NCBI GenBank assembly: GCA_002286855.1
Contig: NRSV01000067.1
Span: forward strand, 87,078-151,077
DNA length: 64,000 bases
Reading direction: 5' to 3'
From: Bipolaris cookei
Taxonomy: Eukaryota; Ascomycota; Dothideomycetes; Pleosporales; Pleosporaceae
Part shown: one piece after another, positions 1 through 11,787 of the stretch
Layout: each line of letters begins with the position of its first letter
Numbering within the stretch: position 1 is the stretch's first letter
Translations under genes and position numbers: made by a program
The notes under the pieces: generated by a model
Told to the model about the DNA's origin: nothing
Database searches by the model: none
The model's input: the letters and a program-made list of their open reading frames with translations, nothing else

Positions 1-978
1 CATGGGGCCGCGGTTCCTGGCCTAGCCTGGCCCGGCCCCGAAGTCGCGCCTTCCCACTGCGGCGATAAGGCAGGTGCTGTAGTAGTATTAGTGCAGTAAA
101 TCGTTGCCTATCACGCCATCGTTTCGTGTTTGCAGTCAACTTTCCATGCATGCACACTACGTACATACGTACATATATCAGACTATGCGCTCTATTTTGA
201 CAATTCCTACATGTATCCTTCAACCACAAAGTTTTTGAAGACTACACACTAGCGTTTCATAATCTTTACAAGTCGGTGCAGCGTCACACCCGCGCCCAGC
301 GGCAAGGGGTACACCTACTTGGCAAGAAGTTTAGCAGGCGACAAACCATGCGCATAGAAATGGCTACTGGATGTCTGTACTTCTACATAGTTTGTTCCCT
401 TGCTGGCTGCCTTCTTTGTACTTATTTACATACCACATACAATGTCCCTTGTAAAGTAGTAACGTAGTAACATACTCCTCACGCACAGACGCCCAGTAGT
501 CAGACCGAAGCAAGGGCGACGTAGCACCGTGTACACACACAATTCGAGTATAGTGTTACACGGGGTTTGAATCTACGCTTCTCTTTCCGGGTTCCACACT
601 AAGGCCGGTGAGCTTTACGCTAGTGTTCCGTGAGAACTATCTGGCGATTTGGTGGAGTGGTATACACGGAGAACAACGGATTGACAATACTAATCTATAT
701 TGCTATAGACTAATAAGTAACAATCTTGTCAAATGAAGTAACTAGTAAGAAAGTACAATTTGAGTTAACCGCGAGACTAACAACGAAATCCATCCATCCT
801 TATATCCTCGTTGCTTCCAGTCCTGATCTCTGGTCCTTCCTGGTCATCGAGAGATGTCCTGGCTCCTCGCTCCGCGATGATCATCACCTCCTGACATGGA
901 CTTCCGTTGGCTCCCAGCCCTCTTGTCCTTCATCAGGAAGAGAATCCTTCCTGTTGCTTGTAACATGTAGGCAGGCCA
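1..978. other. Gene-poor left edge
   Basis: I see no supportable gene here. Open frames are short, lack family motifs and mostly lack sensible starts. The sequence is moderately AT-rich and probably belongs to the repeat-rich flank that continues to about 4.5 kb. Confidence 0.5.
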
Positions 979-1139
979 TGTGACGGGCTGGGCAGCCCAT
1001 CACAGTATAGATAGCGGCGGCTATCTTATATACCGACTACGCAACGATACCGGTAGCTCTGATATCTTGTGTCAGCCTTTTTGGTGCGGTGGGCGCGTTG
1101 TAATTGCGTGCGCGATCCGATAGGATCCGACCCGTTACA
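979..1139. mobile_element. Solo-LTR-like element, 161 bp
   Basis: The element begins TGTGACGGG and ends CCCGTTACA, the imperfect inverted TG...CA termini of an LTR. It is flanked on both sides by the same five bases, GGCCA (974-978 and 1140-1144), as expected of a retrotransposon target-site duplication. No internal coding sequence is present, so it is read as a solo LTR left after recombination. At 161 bp it is short for a Gypsy LTR, so a small non-autonomous element is an alternative. Confidence 0.65.
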
Positions 1140-1282
1140 GGCCATGCAACTCTAACCTCTACCTGAATATAGTATGCTCAACTTAGACAAGAAACTCCTT
1201 TATATATTCTAACTTCTCTAAGAATACTTGAGCCTATTACGCGTATTAATTGTATTACGAACTTATAAGTAAGTGTTTCTGT

Positions 1283-1414
1283 AAGGGGCTAGACTCAAGG
1301 AACTGCAATAGGCAATACTAGGTAATGCGATTGTATTCGATAGTATAAGAGGCTGGACTCAAGAGATTGCGATTCCAAGAGTAATGCCGGTTGTAATAAG
1401 ATTGTATTCGATAG
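1283..1414. repeat. Imperfect tandem duplication, two units of about 61-67 bp
   Basis: Two adjacent units (about 1283-1343 and 1347-1414) each begin with a variant of AGGGGCTAGACTCAAG and each end with ATTGTATTCGATAG. The units differ by substitutions and small indels. They may be part of an old LTR: the segment from TGTAAGGGG (1280) to CCCGTTACA (1617-1625) has LTR-like ends, but I found no target duplication for it. Confidence 0.45.
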
Positions 1415-2652
1415 AGAGCTAACGGCTATCTACTTAAGAACTTATATCTACGCACGGATCGGAGAAATATGCTTTCCTGTTGATCTGAGTGTAATATCTG
1501 AGCGCTGCGTCCGAACACGGTTCAGATGGGCAGAATCTGGATGCTATGGCCTCCACCCAGATTCTGTAATCGCGCACTGAGATATCATCAAGGAGCTCTA
1601 CCAAAGGGCGTCTATCCCGTTACAGATGGCGAGCTAAGCTCTGGCCTACGTAGTTATCTATATACTATACTGGCTGCCTAAGCAACAATCGGGCCAGGCA
1701 GACAGAGTAAACAAGGTCGTAGACGAGGAAAAGAGAAGAAGGGCGTTCAGCCTATTACAATTTCTCTACTATTACCTAAAAGATAGATTTGATTTGATTT
1801 TAAATAAAGAGATTTATTTTCTAGGTAGAAGAAACGTACTATCTATCTATTACATATAAATATTAAAATGAACAAGAAACATGTTACAAGCAACAGAACG
1901 ATTCTCTCCTTGACAAGAGACGAGAAGGCTGGAGGCTCAGGGACATCCACGTCAGAATGTAATGATCATCGCGTGGCTTAAGGCCACGTGATGTGTCATC
2001 CCGCCAGGATGGGATGGATGGGATGACAGGACTGGAAGCAATGAGGACGTAAGAATGGATGGATTTTATTATTGCTCTTGTCGTGGTTAAATTAAATTAT
2101 ACTTTCTTACTAATTATTTTACTTAACAAGATTGTTACTTTGTTATTGTATCTAGCATAGAATTGATTGTCTTCACCTTCGGTTACGTCCATAACTCCTT
2201 TCCACTACGAATTGCCAGACAAATCGCCAGACAAATCGCACGGCTTACCGCAGATCACCGACTCGCCCTAACCCGGACCGAGACCAGGGAAGTATAGCCG
2301 AACCCCGTGTAACAAAACGCATTTGAAAGAGAAGATACTAAAAATTAAGATAGAATTGATTAGGAATCGGCTTACGATGCTAATATCCACTTAGTTTTAG
2401 TGCCAATTAGCGCCTCTTGGTAGGAGACGTTTGGGTACAACTCAAGTCAGGGTCGGGTGGTCTGCTTTCTGATAGTCCGAATCCGGATCTTCCGGTAGGG
2501 GGATCTTGAGCAACATCAAGGGCACGCTGCCTATGAGAGTCCTTGGATTTGACTACACCTTTGTTATTCAATTCGCCAGAAAAGCAGTCGCCATTGGAAC
2601 ATTGTTCAAAAGGCCCGAGCTGATCAAAGACAAGATCTACTTTCCAAAAGCT
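1415..2652. other. AT-rich intergenic or repeat remnant
   Basis: No gene can be supported here. The stretch is AT-rich (for example around 1740-1860 and 2080-2160), and it includes an LTR-like terminus, CCCGTTACA, at 1617-1625. It looks like decayed repeat. Confidence 0.4.
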
Positions 2653-3201
2653 ATGCTGCTTACTCTTATCGCCGGTTTCATGGGAGTAGTGCTGCTATAC
2701 TTGGGCCCCAAGCTAAGGAGACGTAGTAGCAACTACCAGGCAGCCCGCACTACTGGGTTGCCCGTGATCCTATGCCCCTACAATCCAGATAGTGTAAGTC
2801 GCCTCACCTTCTCCACTTATATGCAAACAAAAATATTGGGCTAACCATACTTGCAGGGAATATGGGCCTTTTTCTGTGTTCCCTTCCGCCCTGTGCTTCT
2901 TCGCATCCTCCCTACTGCTCTATTTTCCACTGTAGTATTTAACGCTCCAATTTTGTCTTGTAAATTAGATCAGCATAGGAGATGTAATGTAGGCAATGTT
3001 TACTTAGTCACATTTTTCATGTTTATCAACCATGTTATGCCGCTTGGAAAAAGTGTAATCCGTTGCACCAAGGCTCTCTGCTGGCGCGTAATCATATTTA
3101 GATCAGTAAATGGATATACACCGGTAGGGTTTGACGTAAGCCTACCTCTAGCATACCTCCTCTTACCGGTGGTGTGCTCCTATTTAAATCTTAGCCATTA
3201 G
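2653..3201 (+). pseudogene. Possible cytochrome P450 N-terminal remnant
   Basis: The reading frame opens with a hydrophobic anchor (about residues 3-20), a basic stretch, then TTGLPVILCPYNPDS. A strong intron follows at 2794-2856 (GTAAGT donor, GCTAAC branch, TTGCAG acceptor, phase 0). The next exon starts GIWAFFCVPFRP and continues LLRILPTALF. The pattern of a TGLP motif, 'P-N-P' and a Trp-led exon followed by 'LP' resembles the first 80-90 residues of fungal P450s. The rest of the frame to 3201 does not resemble a P450, and no heme-binding Cys motif follows within 1.4 kb. If the assignment is right, this is a 3'-truncated gene. The splice site argues it was once real coding sequence; the family call is tentative. 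Confidence 0.35.
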
Positions 3202-4589
3202 TCTATGCGACTCTGTCCTACCCCTCCCAACAGCCCATGCGACTACCGCCATATCCTTACTATATCTGATGGTATTGAAGTGTCCATTTTCCAGTATGAT
3301 CACATTTCTCGATTGATCTCCCAAGTGTAGGGAGGCTTGTATTGCGAAATGCCTTTTCAATAAATCGAGCTCGGGCCTGCTGATACGTATATGGAAGAGA
3401 TGTTTGAAATACTGGAATCTAAAAAATGGGACAGGAAACGTGGCGATCAGCTCTACAATTATGCAGAGCTGAAATATGTTGTACACGCCGGTTATGTTTA
3501 GAAATTGCAAAGGTAAGCACGAAAAGGTTCTCCCTGATGACTAAGTATAGGTTGTGGTAGTCAGCAAGGGTAGTACCGTAAACTCATGATATTTCCCGGC
3601 AGCGACGTACAAACGAAGCGTTTGTACAACCTTGACCATGATGTATGCACTAGTAGTATATGGAGACCTGGTAGGAAATATGTTTGGATATCGGCTGGGA
3701 AGCTAAGTCTCAATTAGGCTAGCTTTCAGTCCTCCACGTCAGCCAACCAACCCTTTTAACGTCTTTGAAATCAGCCACCGCGAATACGGCACGGAATTTA
3801 CACAATCAATCCGAAAATACTATATCGACATATACACCAAGGGCAGTCTGGGTCCATTTTGAGCGTTGGGAGCACTTCACAAAGCCTGGGAGGGATTCCA
3901 AGGGTCCTCAAAATCGATACCTGCACGTCAACTGTAGTAACGAAAAGGTTTAGACGAAGCTGATATAAGAAAGCTTAAACCTGCAAGATCAGCATTCGCT
4001 GTGACGAGTGCAGACAATGGAAGACCAGATCTAACGACCGGGAAAACGGCAGCACCAGACTTGCAACCGAAGCCGCTACGCAACCGACGTGAATCGCCCC
4101 CTGCACGCGTCAAACACCTTCCCATACAAGGTAGGCCTCGCACAGCGCCACCGCAAATGGACGATATAGCGGGACCCATGCGTCCGGGAGACACCCAACC
4201 CGCGGCCTAAACACAAGTCGTTGACGCCAACGCCTTGGCCATGACATATTGGCCTAATGGTGCAAGCGCAGCCAATGGCGTGTAGAGCAGTATGGCAGAG
4301 CAGCTTCGCTTAGAGCTTCGCGAAGTCTCGCTCATGGGAACACGGCTTATACGGTTGGTGGGTATCACCTTCGACTAGTAACACACAGGGGATAATTATG
4401 GCAGAGGCCTAGACGTCCCCTCGAAGCGACCATGCACTGTGGAAGAGCTGGTCGACGACCCACGCCCACATGGCTTAGACATCACGCCAATCTGCTGCCT
4501 GGTGTCGCTTGTGTCGTTTCACGCTCTTCTTCTTCTTCTGCTCTTCTTTCTCTTCTGATTCTGTTAATACTATTTCGTCTACTTCACCC
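3202..4589. other. Intergenic, nothing supported
   Basis: Open frames on both strands here are short and show no family motif. The last few hundred bases upstream of 4590 contain pyrimidine-rich runs (about 4520-4560), typical of a fungal promoter and 5' leader for the next gene. Confidence 0.4.
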
Positions 4590-5625
4590 ATGATGCGTTC
4601 CTACACGCAAAAAGGTCTTGTTGCTGCCCTCGTCCTCGCCACCCAGGCTATTATTGTTTCCGCCGCCGAAGATAGGCCCAAGGGAAATTTCCGCCAATGT
4701 CTCGAAGTATCGCCTGAATGCCCCGTTTTCGCCACGCTCTACGGATACAGGCCAAATCTCGGAGCCAATGCTTTCCTCTGCGCTCTCTTCGCTCTTTGCT
4801 GCCTTGCTAGCATTGTCATCGGCGTCCTGAGCAAGACATGGACGTACACTCTTGCCTTGGGCATCGGAACTTTTCTCGAAGCTGCTGGATACGCCGGTCG
4901 CATCATCATGAACGACAATCCATGGAGCGAGTCTGGTTTCAAACTCCAGATTTGCTGTCTCGTACTCGGTCCTAGTTTTGTTGCTGCCGCCATCTACCTC
5001 ACACTGAAGCACTTTGTTCTGTATTGTGGGCCCCAGCATTCACTCATCAAGCCTCGTCTCTATCCATGGATCTTTGTCGGCTGCGATTTTGGTTCTATTG
5101 TGCTTCAGGCTGTTGGTGGAGGTATGGCAGCTGCCGGTGGCACTACCAACAAGAAACTCATTGATGGCGGCAACAATCTCATCGTAGCTGGTATCGCATT
5201 CCAGGTTGTCACCATGGCTGTGTGCGGTGTGCTTATTCTGATTTACATCTTCCGATACCGCAAGACCCGCCAGAACCGCGATGCACTGAACGAGAAGAGC
5301 AGCTACGAGATGGACAAGGAAGCTGGTACTGTTTCCCTTGGAAAAGTCAAGCTTTTCGGTGGCGTCATTGTGTTGGCGTACCTCACTGTGCTCATTCGCT
5401 GCATATACCGTTTACCAGAGATGGCTGGTGGCTGGGGTAACGCGCTGATGCGTAATGAGCGAGAGTTCCTCCTGCTTGACGGAATGTAAGCTGCACTACT
5501 CACTGCAGGCTTTGAATATCTAGCTTACAATGATTAGGATGCTTGGTATCGCATGCGCAGTACTCACTGCCTTCCACCCCGCATACTTCTTCCCTCCTTT
5601 CGCTGCATTCCGCCGTAGCAAGTAA
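4590..5625 (+). CDS. RTA1-like membrane protein
   Basis: This is a 327-residue protein of the RTA1 family (fungal seven-TM membrane proteins linked to lipid translocation and resistance to 7-aminocholesterol and azoles; function is from family knowledge). Exons are 4590-5485 and 5538-5625; the 52-bp intron splits the final Met-Met junction. It begins with a likely signal peptide or first TM and an Ala-rich cleavage region (about residues 1-25). It then shows family hallmarks: YGYRPNLGAN, EAAGYAGR, a GP-containing helix, RCIYRLPE and, after the intron, the FHPAYFFPP end. About seven hydrophobic segments can be counted. The start is the first ATG in frame (a second ATG follows immediately); the frame extends further upstream only with non-ATG codons. 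Confidence 0.88.
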
Positions 5626-6143
5626 TCGCCTCACCTTCGCTTCGAATCTTTAGAATTATAGAATACAATCTGTTTTAAGACATGGCGGGATTTCTATCAT
5701 TGAGGACTTGAATAGGTCCGTCCATTCGTAATGTAGCATAGCGATAGTGGATAAGGAATAGTATTTTGCCTATATACATTCTCCCTCTTTTGATATTTGT
5801 GTATTCTCACTAACACAAAGCTTCATCGTCATTTTGCGAACTCACAATCCACAGTTCTACCCTTCAAATCGACAGAATAAACCACTATGGGCAGTCTCCA
5901 GTTTGAAATACCAAGCGACACCCATGTTCGTAATCAGCAAACAGACAACCGCCGTATCCCACCCAACGCCACACGACAACTTGCGTGCCAACACATGCTC
6001 ACACAACGAAAACTGCATGTAAAAAAACGGCAACAAACGAACAGCTCTTCCCACCCGCCCTTCTAGTCCACAAGAAAAGAGAAGAATGGAAACTCACCCA
6101 TTCCCATCCTTCGCACATACTCAACCCACCCCACCACCTACAC

Positions 6144-6677
6144 ATGACAAAACCTCGATACTCACAATCACACATCTCCATAGCAATCATGCAATCCCCA
6201 TCCACGAAAACCGGGGGTATCACACCCATTGTAATCTCCATGGATCCAGCACCACCATCACTCGTACCTACTAGCACTACTCTGCTCTCGCCCTCATCAG
6301 ATACTTTTCCCATGACCACAATAACGAATGCGCTGATTTCTTCTGCACCGGAAACATCATCATCATCGGCGGTGACGCACCAGAGCGGAAGTAATAGCGA
6401 TGGTGGGGGAGACCCGGTCATTACTTTATCCTTCCCAAATACCATTGTGTCTATGTCTCCTACATCCGACAGTACAAATACATTTCCAGGACTAGATGCA
6501 ATTAGTACCGTCTCTGTATCTCTAGTCTCAGTGAAGCCATTGAAGCCGTCGGCGGGGCTTAGTGGTGCGGCGGCAGCGGGGTTAGGGGTTACAATGGGGA
6601 TTTTGGCGTTTTTGGTGACGGCGGGGGTGTTATATGCGGTTTTTGGGCGGAATATGAGGGGGTTGAGGAGGGGGTGA
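6144..6677 (+). CDS. Small Ser/Thr-rich single-TM protein, hypothetical
   Basis: I do not recognise a family. The 177-residue frame from the first in-frame ATG has a Ser/Thr/Pro-rich N-terminal part of about 130 residues, then one strongly hydrophobic segment (GLGVTMGILAFLVTAGVLYA) followed by an Arg-rich tail (RNMRGLRRG). That layout is seen in fungal cell-wall sensor-like proteins with a short cytosolic tail. However, there is no signal peptide, no Cys-rich WSC domain and the tail is very short. It could be the end of a spliced gene. The stop is 135 bp from the end of the convergent kinase gene. Confidence 0.35.
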   Translation: MTKPRYSQSHISIAIMQSPSTKTGGITPIVISMDPAPPSLVPTSTTLLSPSSDTFPMTTITNALISSAPETSSSSAVTHQSGSNSDGGGDPVITLSFPNTIVSMSPTSDSTNTFPGLDAISTVSVSLVSVKPLKPSAGLSGAAAAGLGVTMGILAFLVTAGVLYAVFGRNMRGLRRG

Positions 6678-6812
6678 GGGAGGTGGTTTGGCTTGAAAAA
6701 GAAAAGATAGATGCATACAACAGATGCTTCAAGAGAGAATAGAGGAACGTTGGCTATACGTAGTGATACTTTCTAATGATACTAAACCATAAAAAAAACT
6801 CAACTACAAAGT

Positions 6813-9800
6813 CTAGGCACTTGTTGCAGTTATACCAGACCGCGTAACTTGCGGTCTCGCCGCCGCAGTCTTATCCTCCAAATCAGGTAGCAAGAACCTA
6901 GGCCTACGATACGTATACCCCACAAAAGCACCCCTCTTCCTGATCTCCAGTACCGCACGACCGACCTCCGGGTCACGAAGCAGCTTGTCACGAGGTCTTT
7001 TTTTCTCCCTTTTCCGCCTTGATGTCTTCTTGAACGAAGTACATAGCCTATCCCATGCGATTTGTTCAAAGATTCCGGGGATGCGGACTTGGGGTTCGAC
7101 TACGATGGCGGGAGGATCGATGTTAGCTTTGGGTGCTGCTGCAGCAAAAGGTGGTGCTGGCTCTTCGACTACTTCCAAAAAGTCGTAGCTGGAAGAGTCG
7201 AGATGATCGGATGCGCTTAGAATGTCGGCCTCGTCGTCAAAGTACTTGGTGATGGGCTGTTCGCCATGGACACGAGGCACAAAAGGAGGGCGGGTCATGT
7301 GTAGCAAAGACCACTGGATGTTGCAGAAGAATGGATGCGATTTGATGTCTTCGGCATCGTGGGGAAAGACGATGCGACCGTTGTTGTTGTGAATATGACG
7401 GTTGCTACGGATACTGAGCGATTTATCGCGGAGCACCCAGTCATTCTCACGATATCGTCTGGTGGAAAGTTGATCCTGTCTCTCTTCGAGGAGTCTCGTC
7501 ATTAGGTCGATGGCATTTTGTGAGACTGGCACAAGGGGTACGCAATCAATATTCGGACGGGCGTAACGCTGATCAGATGGGAATCGCAACCATCGTCTGT
7601 GATCCTACTCAGGTGAATCTTGGTCTAGTACCCCATGTGATTCTACGTACGAGTATCCGCGCCTTTGTCGCCTGTTTGTCTTCGCAGAAAAATGGTGTAC
7701 ATCCATAGAGGCACTGGGCATGTTAGAGAGACGTCACGTCTTCTGAAGCGACATACCTCGTATAGTATTACGCCGATGCTCCACCAGTCGCAACGCCCAT
7801 CATATTTTTCACCCCTGATGACCTCTGGAGCCATGTACTGACTGGTTCCCACAACGCTCTTTGCGAACTGACGTCTTTGCTCACGGTTCAACGAATCAAT
7901 AATGGGCCCATTGGCAGTCTCCTGTCGAGTTTGATAGCAGTTGTATGTTGATCCATTGCCGTAAACATGGTCCATGTTTTTGCGGGCATCTTGTCGGTTT
8001 CTCTCTTCTTCCATATCTTGTGCATCGCCCTGGACATGCAAGCCCAAGTCACGTAGCAGGCTATACCGTTGTTCGTTATAGTATGTTTGATTATGAGTCC
8101 AGTGGCCATCAAAGGCGAGGCCAAAGTCAGAAATTCTAAGGTGGCCAGATGAGGCGATGAGAAAATTGTCGGGTTTGATATCGCGATGGATCCAGTTCAT
8201 CTTGTGTGCTTCTTCAATGCAAAGTATCATCTCCGCCAGATACCACTTGGCCACGTTCTCATCGAGAATGTCCTCGCGAAGAAGTAGTCCGAGAAAATCT
8301 CACCCCATCATGTACTCCATAACAAGGTATAAGTTGTTGTTGTCCTGGAAGGCGGCAATTAGAGGCACTACCCAACGGGAGTTTTCTGAAGCAACCAAGA
8401 AATCCCTTTCTGCGCGCAAATGGCCTTCCTGACTATTACGAAGCATATCGGATTTCCTGATAACTTTCATAGCGAATACCTGTTTTGGTCTGCGACAAGG
8501 ACCAGAAGGGCTTTTTTCCTTTGGTGTCAAAGATCCATCAAGATATCTCGTGCTGGAGCTGCTTCCACGGAGACTCTCGGAGTGTTCGCTCTTCTCACAA
8601 ACAAGTCTGACGACTCCAAAGCTGCCTTTACCTAACACCCGGATAATATCGTAGTTCGCGACGTGTACACCCTTCATCGTTTGCCGAGCTACAGTGTTCG
8701 ATTTCATCACTCGTATTTGACGCAAGTGGTAAGTTTCGGAGAGATACTATTCTCGTCTATTGCATTGACGTTGCTCCTCAGAGACAGCCATGACGAGAAG
8801 TTTACGCTCCATCTGGCGACGGCGCATCGATCTTGGTGTAACTTTGGTAGTAAGAAGCTCATTGAAATGTGACTCGAAGAAGATCTTCGCTGCCGCCGCT
8901 TTTTCAATAGTCGCAATGGAAGGCTCACATAATCGTGGTGCGTCTTGGCGAGGGAACACTAAAAACCGAGAAGGCGAATGCTCGGCAGTCGGTTCATAGG
9001 AAAGAGGAGGTGAGCTGTCGGTTATAAAGGGGCCATTGTGTGTGCGAAGTGTTGTCTCAGCAGATCGTGGGCCACCTGAAGAAACCAGAGAAGTAGGAGC
9101 AGTTGACTGTGGAGCCCCACTGCTTCCTGGACTGAAGCCGCTTGAGGGCAAAGAAGATACCTCAGACATAGGAGTCTTAGGAGAGATCGTAGTATTTTTG
9201 TCGCTGCTGTGGTGGGTGAAGCAACTGAGTTCAACAGTAGGTCGGGAACTCAATTTTGGGCGATGCACCACAGTCTCATTGTTGAGTAGGGCATTCGAAA
9301 GCTTTGTAGTCAGCTGGCTAGACAGGCTTGGAGTCGATCTGCTTGTGGTTACAGATGTAGAAGGAGGTGTGCGAGCCTGGAACACTGGTTCGGATTCGCC
9401 ATCGAACGTGGCGGCGTTGGCAAGCTGTAGGAGGGATGAATCGTTAGGGTATAAGCTAAGGGGTGGGAGGCTGGTAGGTAAGTCGGAGGTAAAAGGGATT
9501 TGCGGAGAAGATTTTGAGTAGCTTTTTCCAGCTCTCGGATGAGCTGGATTAGAAGATTTGTTCGCTGCTGAGCCGTTGCTCCCCAGTGTAGCCTCTGCTG
9601 AGCTTGGAGTAGAGCCTGATGGTAGAGTTAAATCCAATACCCCGAAGGACAAGATATGCAAGACAAATACTCTTGCCATTACGGAAGATGGAAAAGATTC
9701 TTATGCTCCCACGCCGTAGTGTGGTGAATGTACGGCCAGCAGGAGTAGTATCGCGCGCGTGCGGACGCTTTCCAGTCGCAACAGGATGAGCTTCTGCTGA

Positions 9801-9893
9801 TCGTTCGACAACACGAACTTTGCCCTTGTCTTGCGCTTCTTTTCCAGGGTTATGGGCATCTTTTCTTTTCTGTGTTGGGACAAGAGACATCAT
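6813..9893 (-). pseudogene. NDR-type AGC kinase gene with two in-frame stops
   Basis: Exons on the minus strand are 9893-9683, 9615-7757, 7713-7651 and 7604-6813 (introns of 67, 43 and 46 bp). Together they would encode 974 residues, but codon 360 is TAG (8747-8749) and codon 509 is TGA (8300-8302). Both lie inside uninterrupted homology, not at splice sites. Visible features in order: a low-complexity Ser-rich N-terminal region; an NDR N-terminal regulatory region that in this family binds MOB proteins (SHFNELL, then MERKLL near 345); glycine loop GKGSFG about 399; lysine in FAMKVIRK; HRDIKPDN about 547; DFG about 567; the long insert between DFG and APE typical of NDR kinases; MAPEVI; and an AGC C-tail. 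The first stop falls between the regulatory helices and the YLSETYHLR segment, and the second replaces the second Gly of the family's 'GGDF' motif. Frame, splice sites and catalytic residues are otherwise intact, so inactivation is recent, strain-specific, or a sequence error. Confidence 0.72.
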
Positions 9894-11091
9894 ACTGACA
9901 ATTCTGATATCTCAATATTACCTAGTGTTAGTACTGGGGTGGAGTAATAATGCTGGACAAACACTGTGGATTTCAACCAACGCCCAGCCAGGGGAGTAAG
10001 TGGAGCAACGGGAGTGGAAAGAAACGCTAGTCCCGCTTTGTGTTCCAGAGAGAGAAGGGGTTGTTGACGCCGTAAACGGAAAGTACAGCAGCGAAATGTG
10101 AAGCAGCGTCAGCCCGCACACGATGACTTGAAAGTGAGAAAGGTGGCAAATAGGGTATCAGAATAACCCAAATAGCTTCTGGCAAATCCATCATGTCTGG
10201 TAAAAAGGGCGCTCTTATTTTAGCTCTACATTAGGACAATGTACAATAGAGGTTTACTGGAGTGAAAGAGTGGGGCATCTCCTAGAGGGTTGCGACATGA
10301 CAGCAGAAGCACATCTTGTCGTGACTCCAGCGAACAAGCACCAGTCACAGGGACACACATATCTTAGTAAAAGTGTGTGTCCCAATCTTATGCGATCCGA
10401 GTGCCAGCGCATCCCGTGACAAGATATTGGGTTCCTAAGGGCCGCATGATCAGGAGGCTCACTGTGATTCGATGGCGCGGGGTACCACCCGAGGAGATGA
10501 CCAGAGTTTCGTATTGACCGCCTTGTGCTTTGTTCTTCACTCCTCCCTCTCTCTCTGCTACAGCTCTTACTTCTACCACACACAGCCCATCGATACCTGG
10601 GTGCTACAAGGGTTGCGATTTTTGATAACTCCAAGCGCAACAGTCCTGCTCCGCCTTACTCGGTTGTGGCGCCTTATCCGTTACTTATCCGTTATCGGCT
10701 ATCGCTTATCGCGGTATCCAACCCTCGAACTCCATCACGTCACTTTTCTCGTGCGCAACAACCTTTAAAGGTTGACTTAGCAGCTCAGATCAAACCCCAG
10801 CGCGGGGTTTCTAAGGCTCCTCGGATCTTGACGTAACTATTACAGAGTCTGCAAAGATCATTCCACGGGTTTGAGGCCAATTTAGCCTCGATCCTTCATT
10901 GAGCGCTTCATCGAATATAACCAGGAACATTGTCTTCTTACTACGCGCCTGCGTCTCTTCTGAATACTCCTCTACGCCGCCAATACTTTTCGCACACCTA
11001 TCCAGGCCATCTTTAAGAAGTTTGATCTGATTTTGCGAATAACGCTCAACAAGACTTTGTACTAACCGGATTTCCATCCCCTTAGCACACC
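9894..11091. other. Intergenic, divergent promoters of kinase and Yippee genes
   Basis: About 1.2 kb separates two divergent genes. I find no convincing coding sequence. A 108-residue minus-strand frame at 10811-11137 looks amphipathic but overlaps the Yippee start and matches no family I know. The region probably holds both promoters and 5' leaders. Confidence 0.45.
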
Positions 11092-11787
11092 ATGCCGAAC
11101 TCACCAACAACCCCCTTTCCTCTTTACCTGTTCCCAAGCTTCACCTTCCCCCGGCGCAGCAGCTCTGCGTTCAGCGATTCTACTAGCTCGTCGTCATCGC
11201 TGTCTTCGTCCCCGCCACAGCCTACATCCTTTCTCGCCACCCAGCCGACCTCGCATCTTCGTTGTCAGAAATGCCTCGCCGATCTTATTCCTACGTCGTC
11301 AATCATAAGTAAGGGTTTTACTGGAAGACATGGCCGCGCATACCTTGTCAGTCCACCGCCGTCATACAGCTTCCTCTTAGGTGGAAACATTGCAGCAGCA
11401 GGCTTCAAGAATGGCGACTTGCCCAATACACTCACACACAACCCTCAGTCCCGACAGCTGGTCACCGGTGTACACATTGTGTGTGATGTAAGCTGTCGCA
11501 GTTGTGGTAGTGTTCTGGGATGGAAGTATGTCGACGCTGCAGAAGACAGTCAAAAGTACAAGATTGGAAAGTTCATCCTCGAGGCTAAAAGGACTGTGAA
11601 AGGATCAGGATGGGATCAAGCCCTGGAAGAAGAGAACAACGGCATGGTCACTGAGGCCAAGGAAACAGATATTGAATTCGATTCGCAGGACGAAGACGAA
11701 TGCGAGGACCTCTTCAGTGGTATCTGGACTCCACAGCTGGCAGTACGGAGAAGGAAGCGCCGCGCATATCCCCAAGTTGATCTTTAG
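11092..11787 (+). CDS. Yippee family zinc-binding protein
   Basis: This is a single-exon 231-residue protein. After a Ser/Pro-rich N-terminal stretch (about 1-52) it carries the Yippee fold: first zinc pair C58-x2-C61, SKGFTGRHGRAYL (73-85), TGVH, then C135-x2-C138 and GSVLGWKY, ending in the conserved SQKYKIGKFILE. Yippee domains bind one zinc through two CxxC pairs; the molecular role in fungi is poorly defined. The gap between the two pairs is 73 residues instead of the usual 52. The extra residues (about 88-118, SPPPSYSF to TLTHNPQS) lie where other fungal members also vary. An acidic region (about 190-210) and a basic tail RRRKRR follow, and the tail could act as a nuclear signal. The start is the only upstream in-frame ATG. 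Confidence 0.87.
   Translation: MPNSPTTPFPLYLFPSFTFPRRSSSAFSDSTSSSSSLSSSPPQPTSFLATQPTSHLRCQKCLADLIPTSSIISKGFTGRHGRAYLVSPPPSYSFLLGGNIAAAGFKNGDLPNTLTHNPQSRQLVTGVHIVCDVSCRSCGSVLGWKYVDAAEDSQKYKIGKFILEAKRTVKGSGWDQALEEENNGMVTEAKETDIEFDSQDEDECEDLFSGIWTPQLAVRRRKRRAYPQVDL

Noticed and set aside
1280..1625. Second LTR (TGTAAGGGG...CCCGTTACA)
   Set aside because: The ends are LTR-like but the flanking five bases do not match (GTTTC against GATGG), and no coding sequence supports it.
4584..5039. 151-residue minus-strand frame
   Set aside because: It is antisense to the RTA1-like gene, has no motif, and the plus-strand frame carries clear family signatures.
8747..8810. A small intron that would remove the TAG of the kinase gene
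   Set aside because: The only candidates are 23 to 60 bp with poor donors, and they would delete residues that align with NDR kinases without a gap.
10811..11137. 108-residue minus-strand frame with a protein-like composition
   Set aside because: It overlaps the start of the Yippee gene on the other strand, no family was recognised, and there is no supporting splice or promoter signal.
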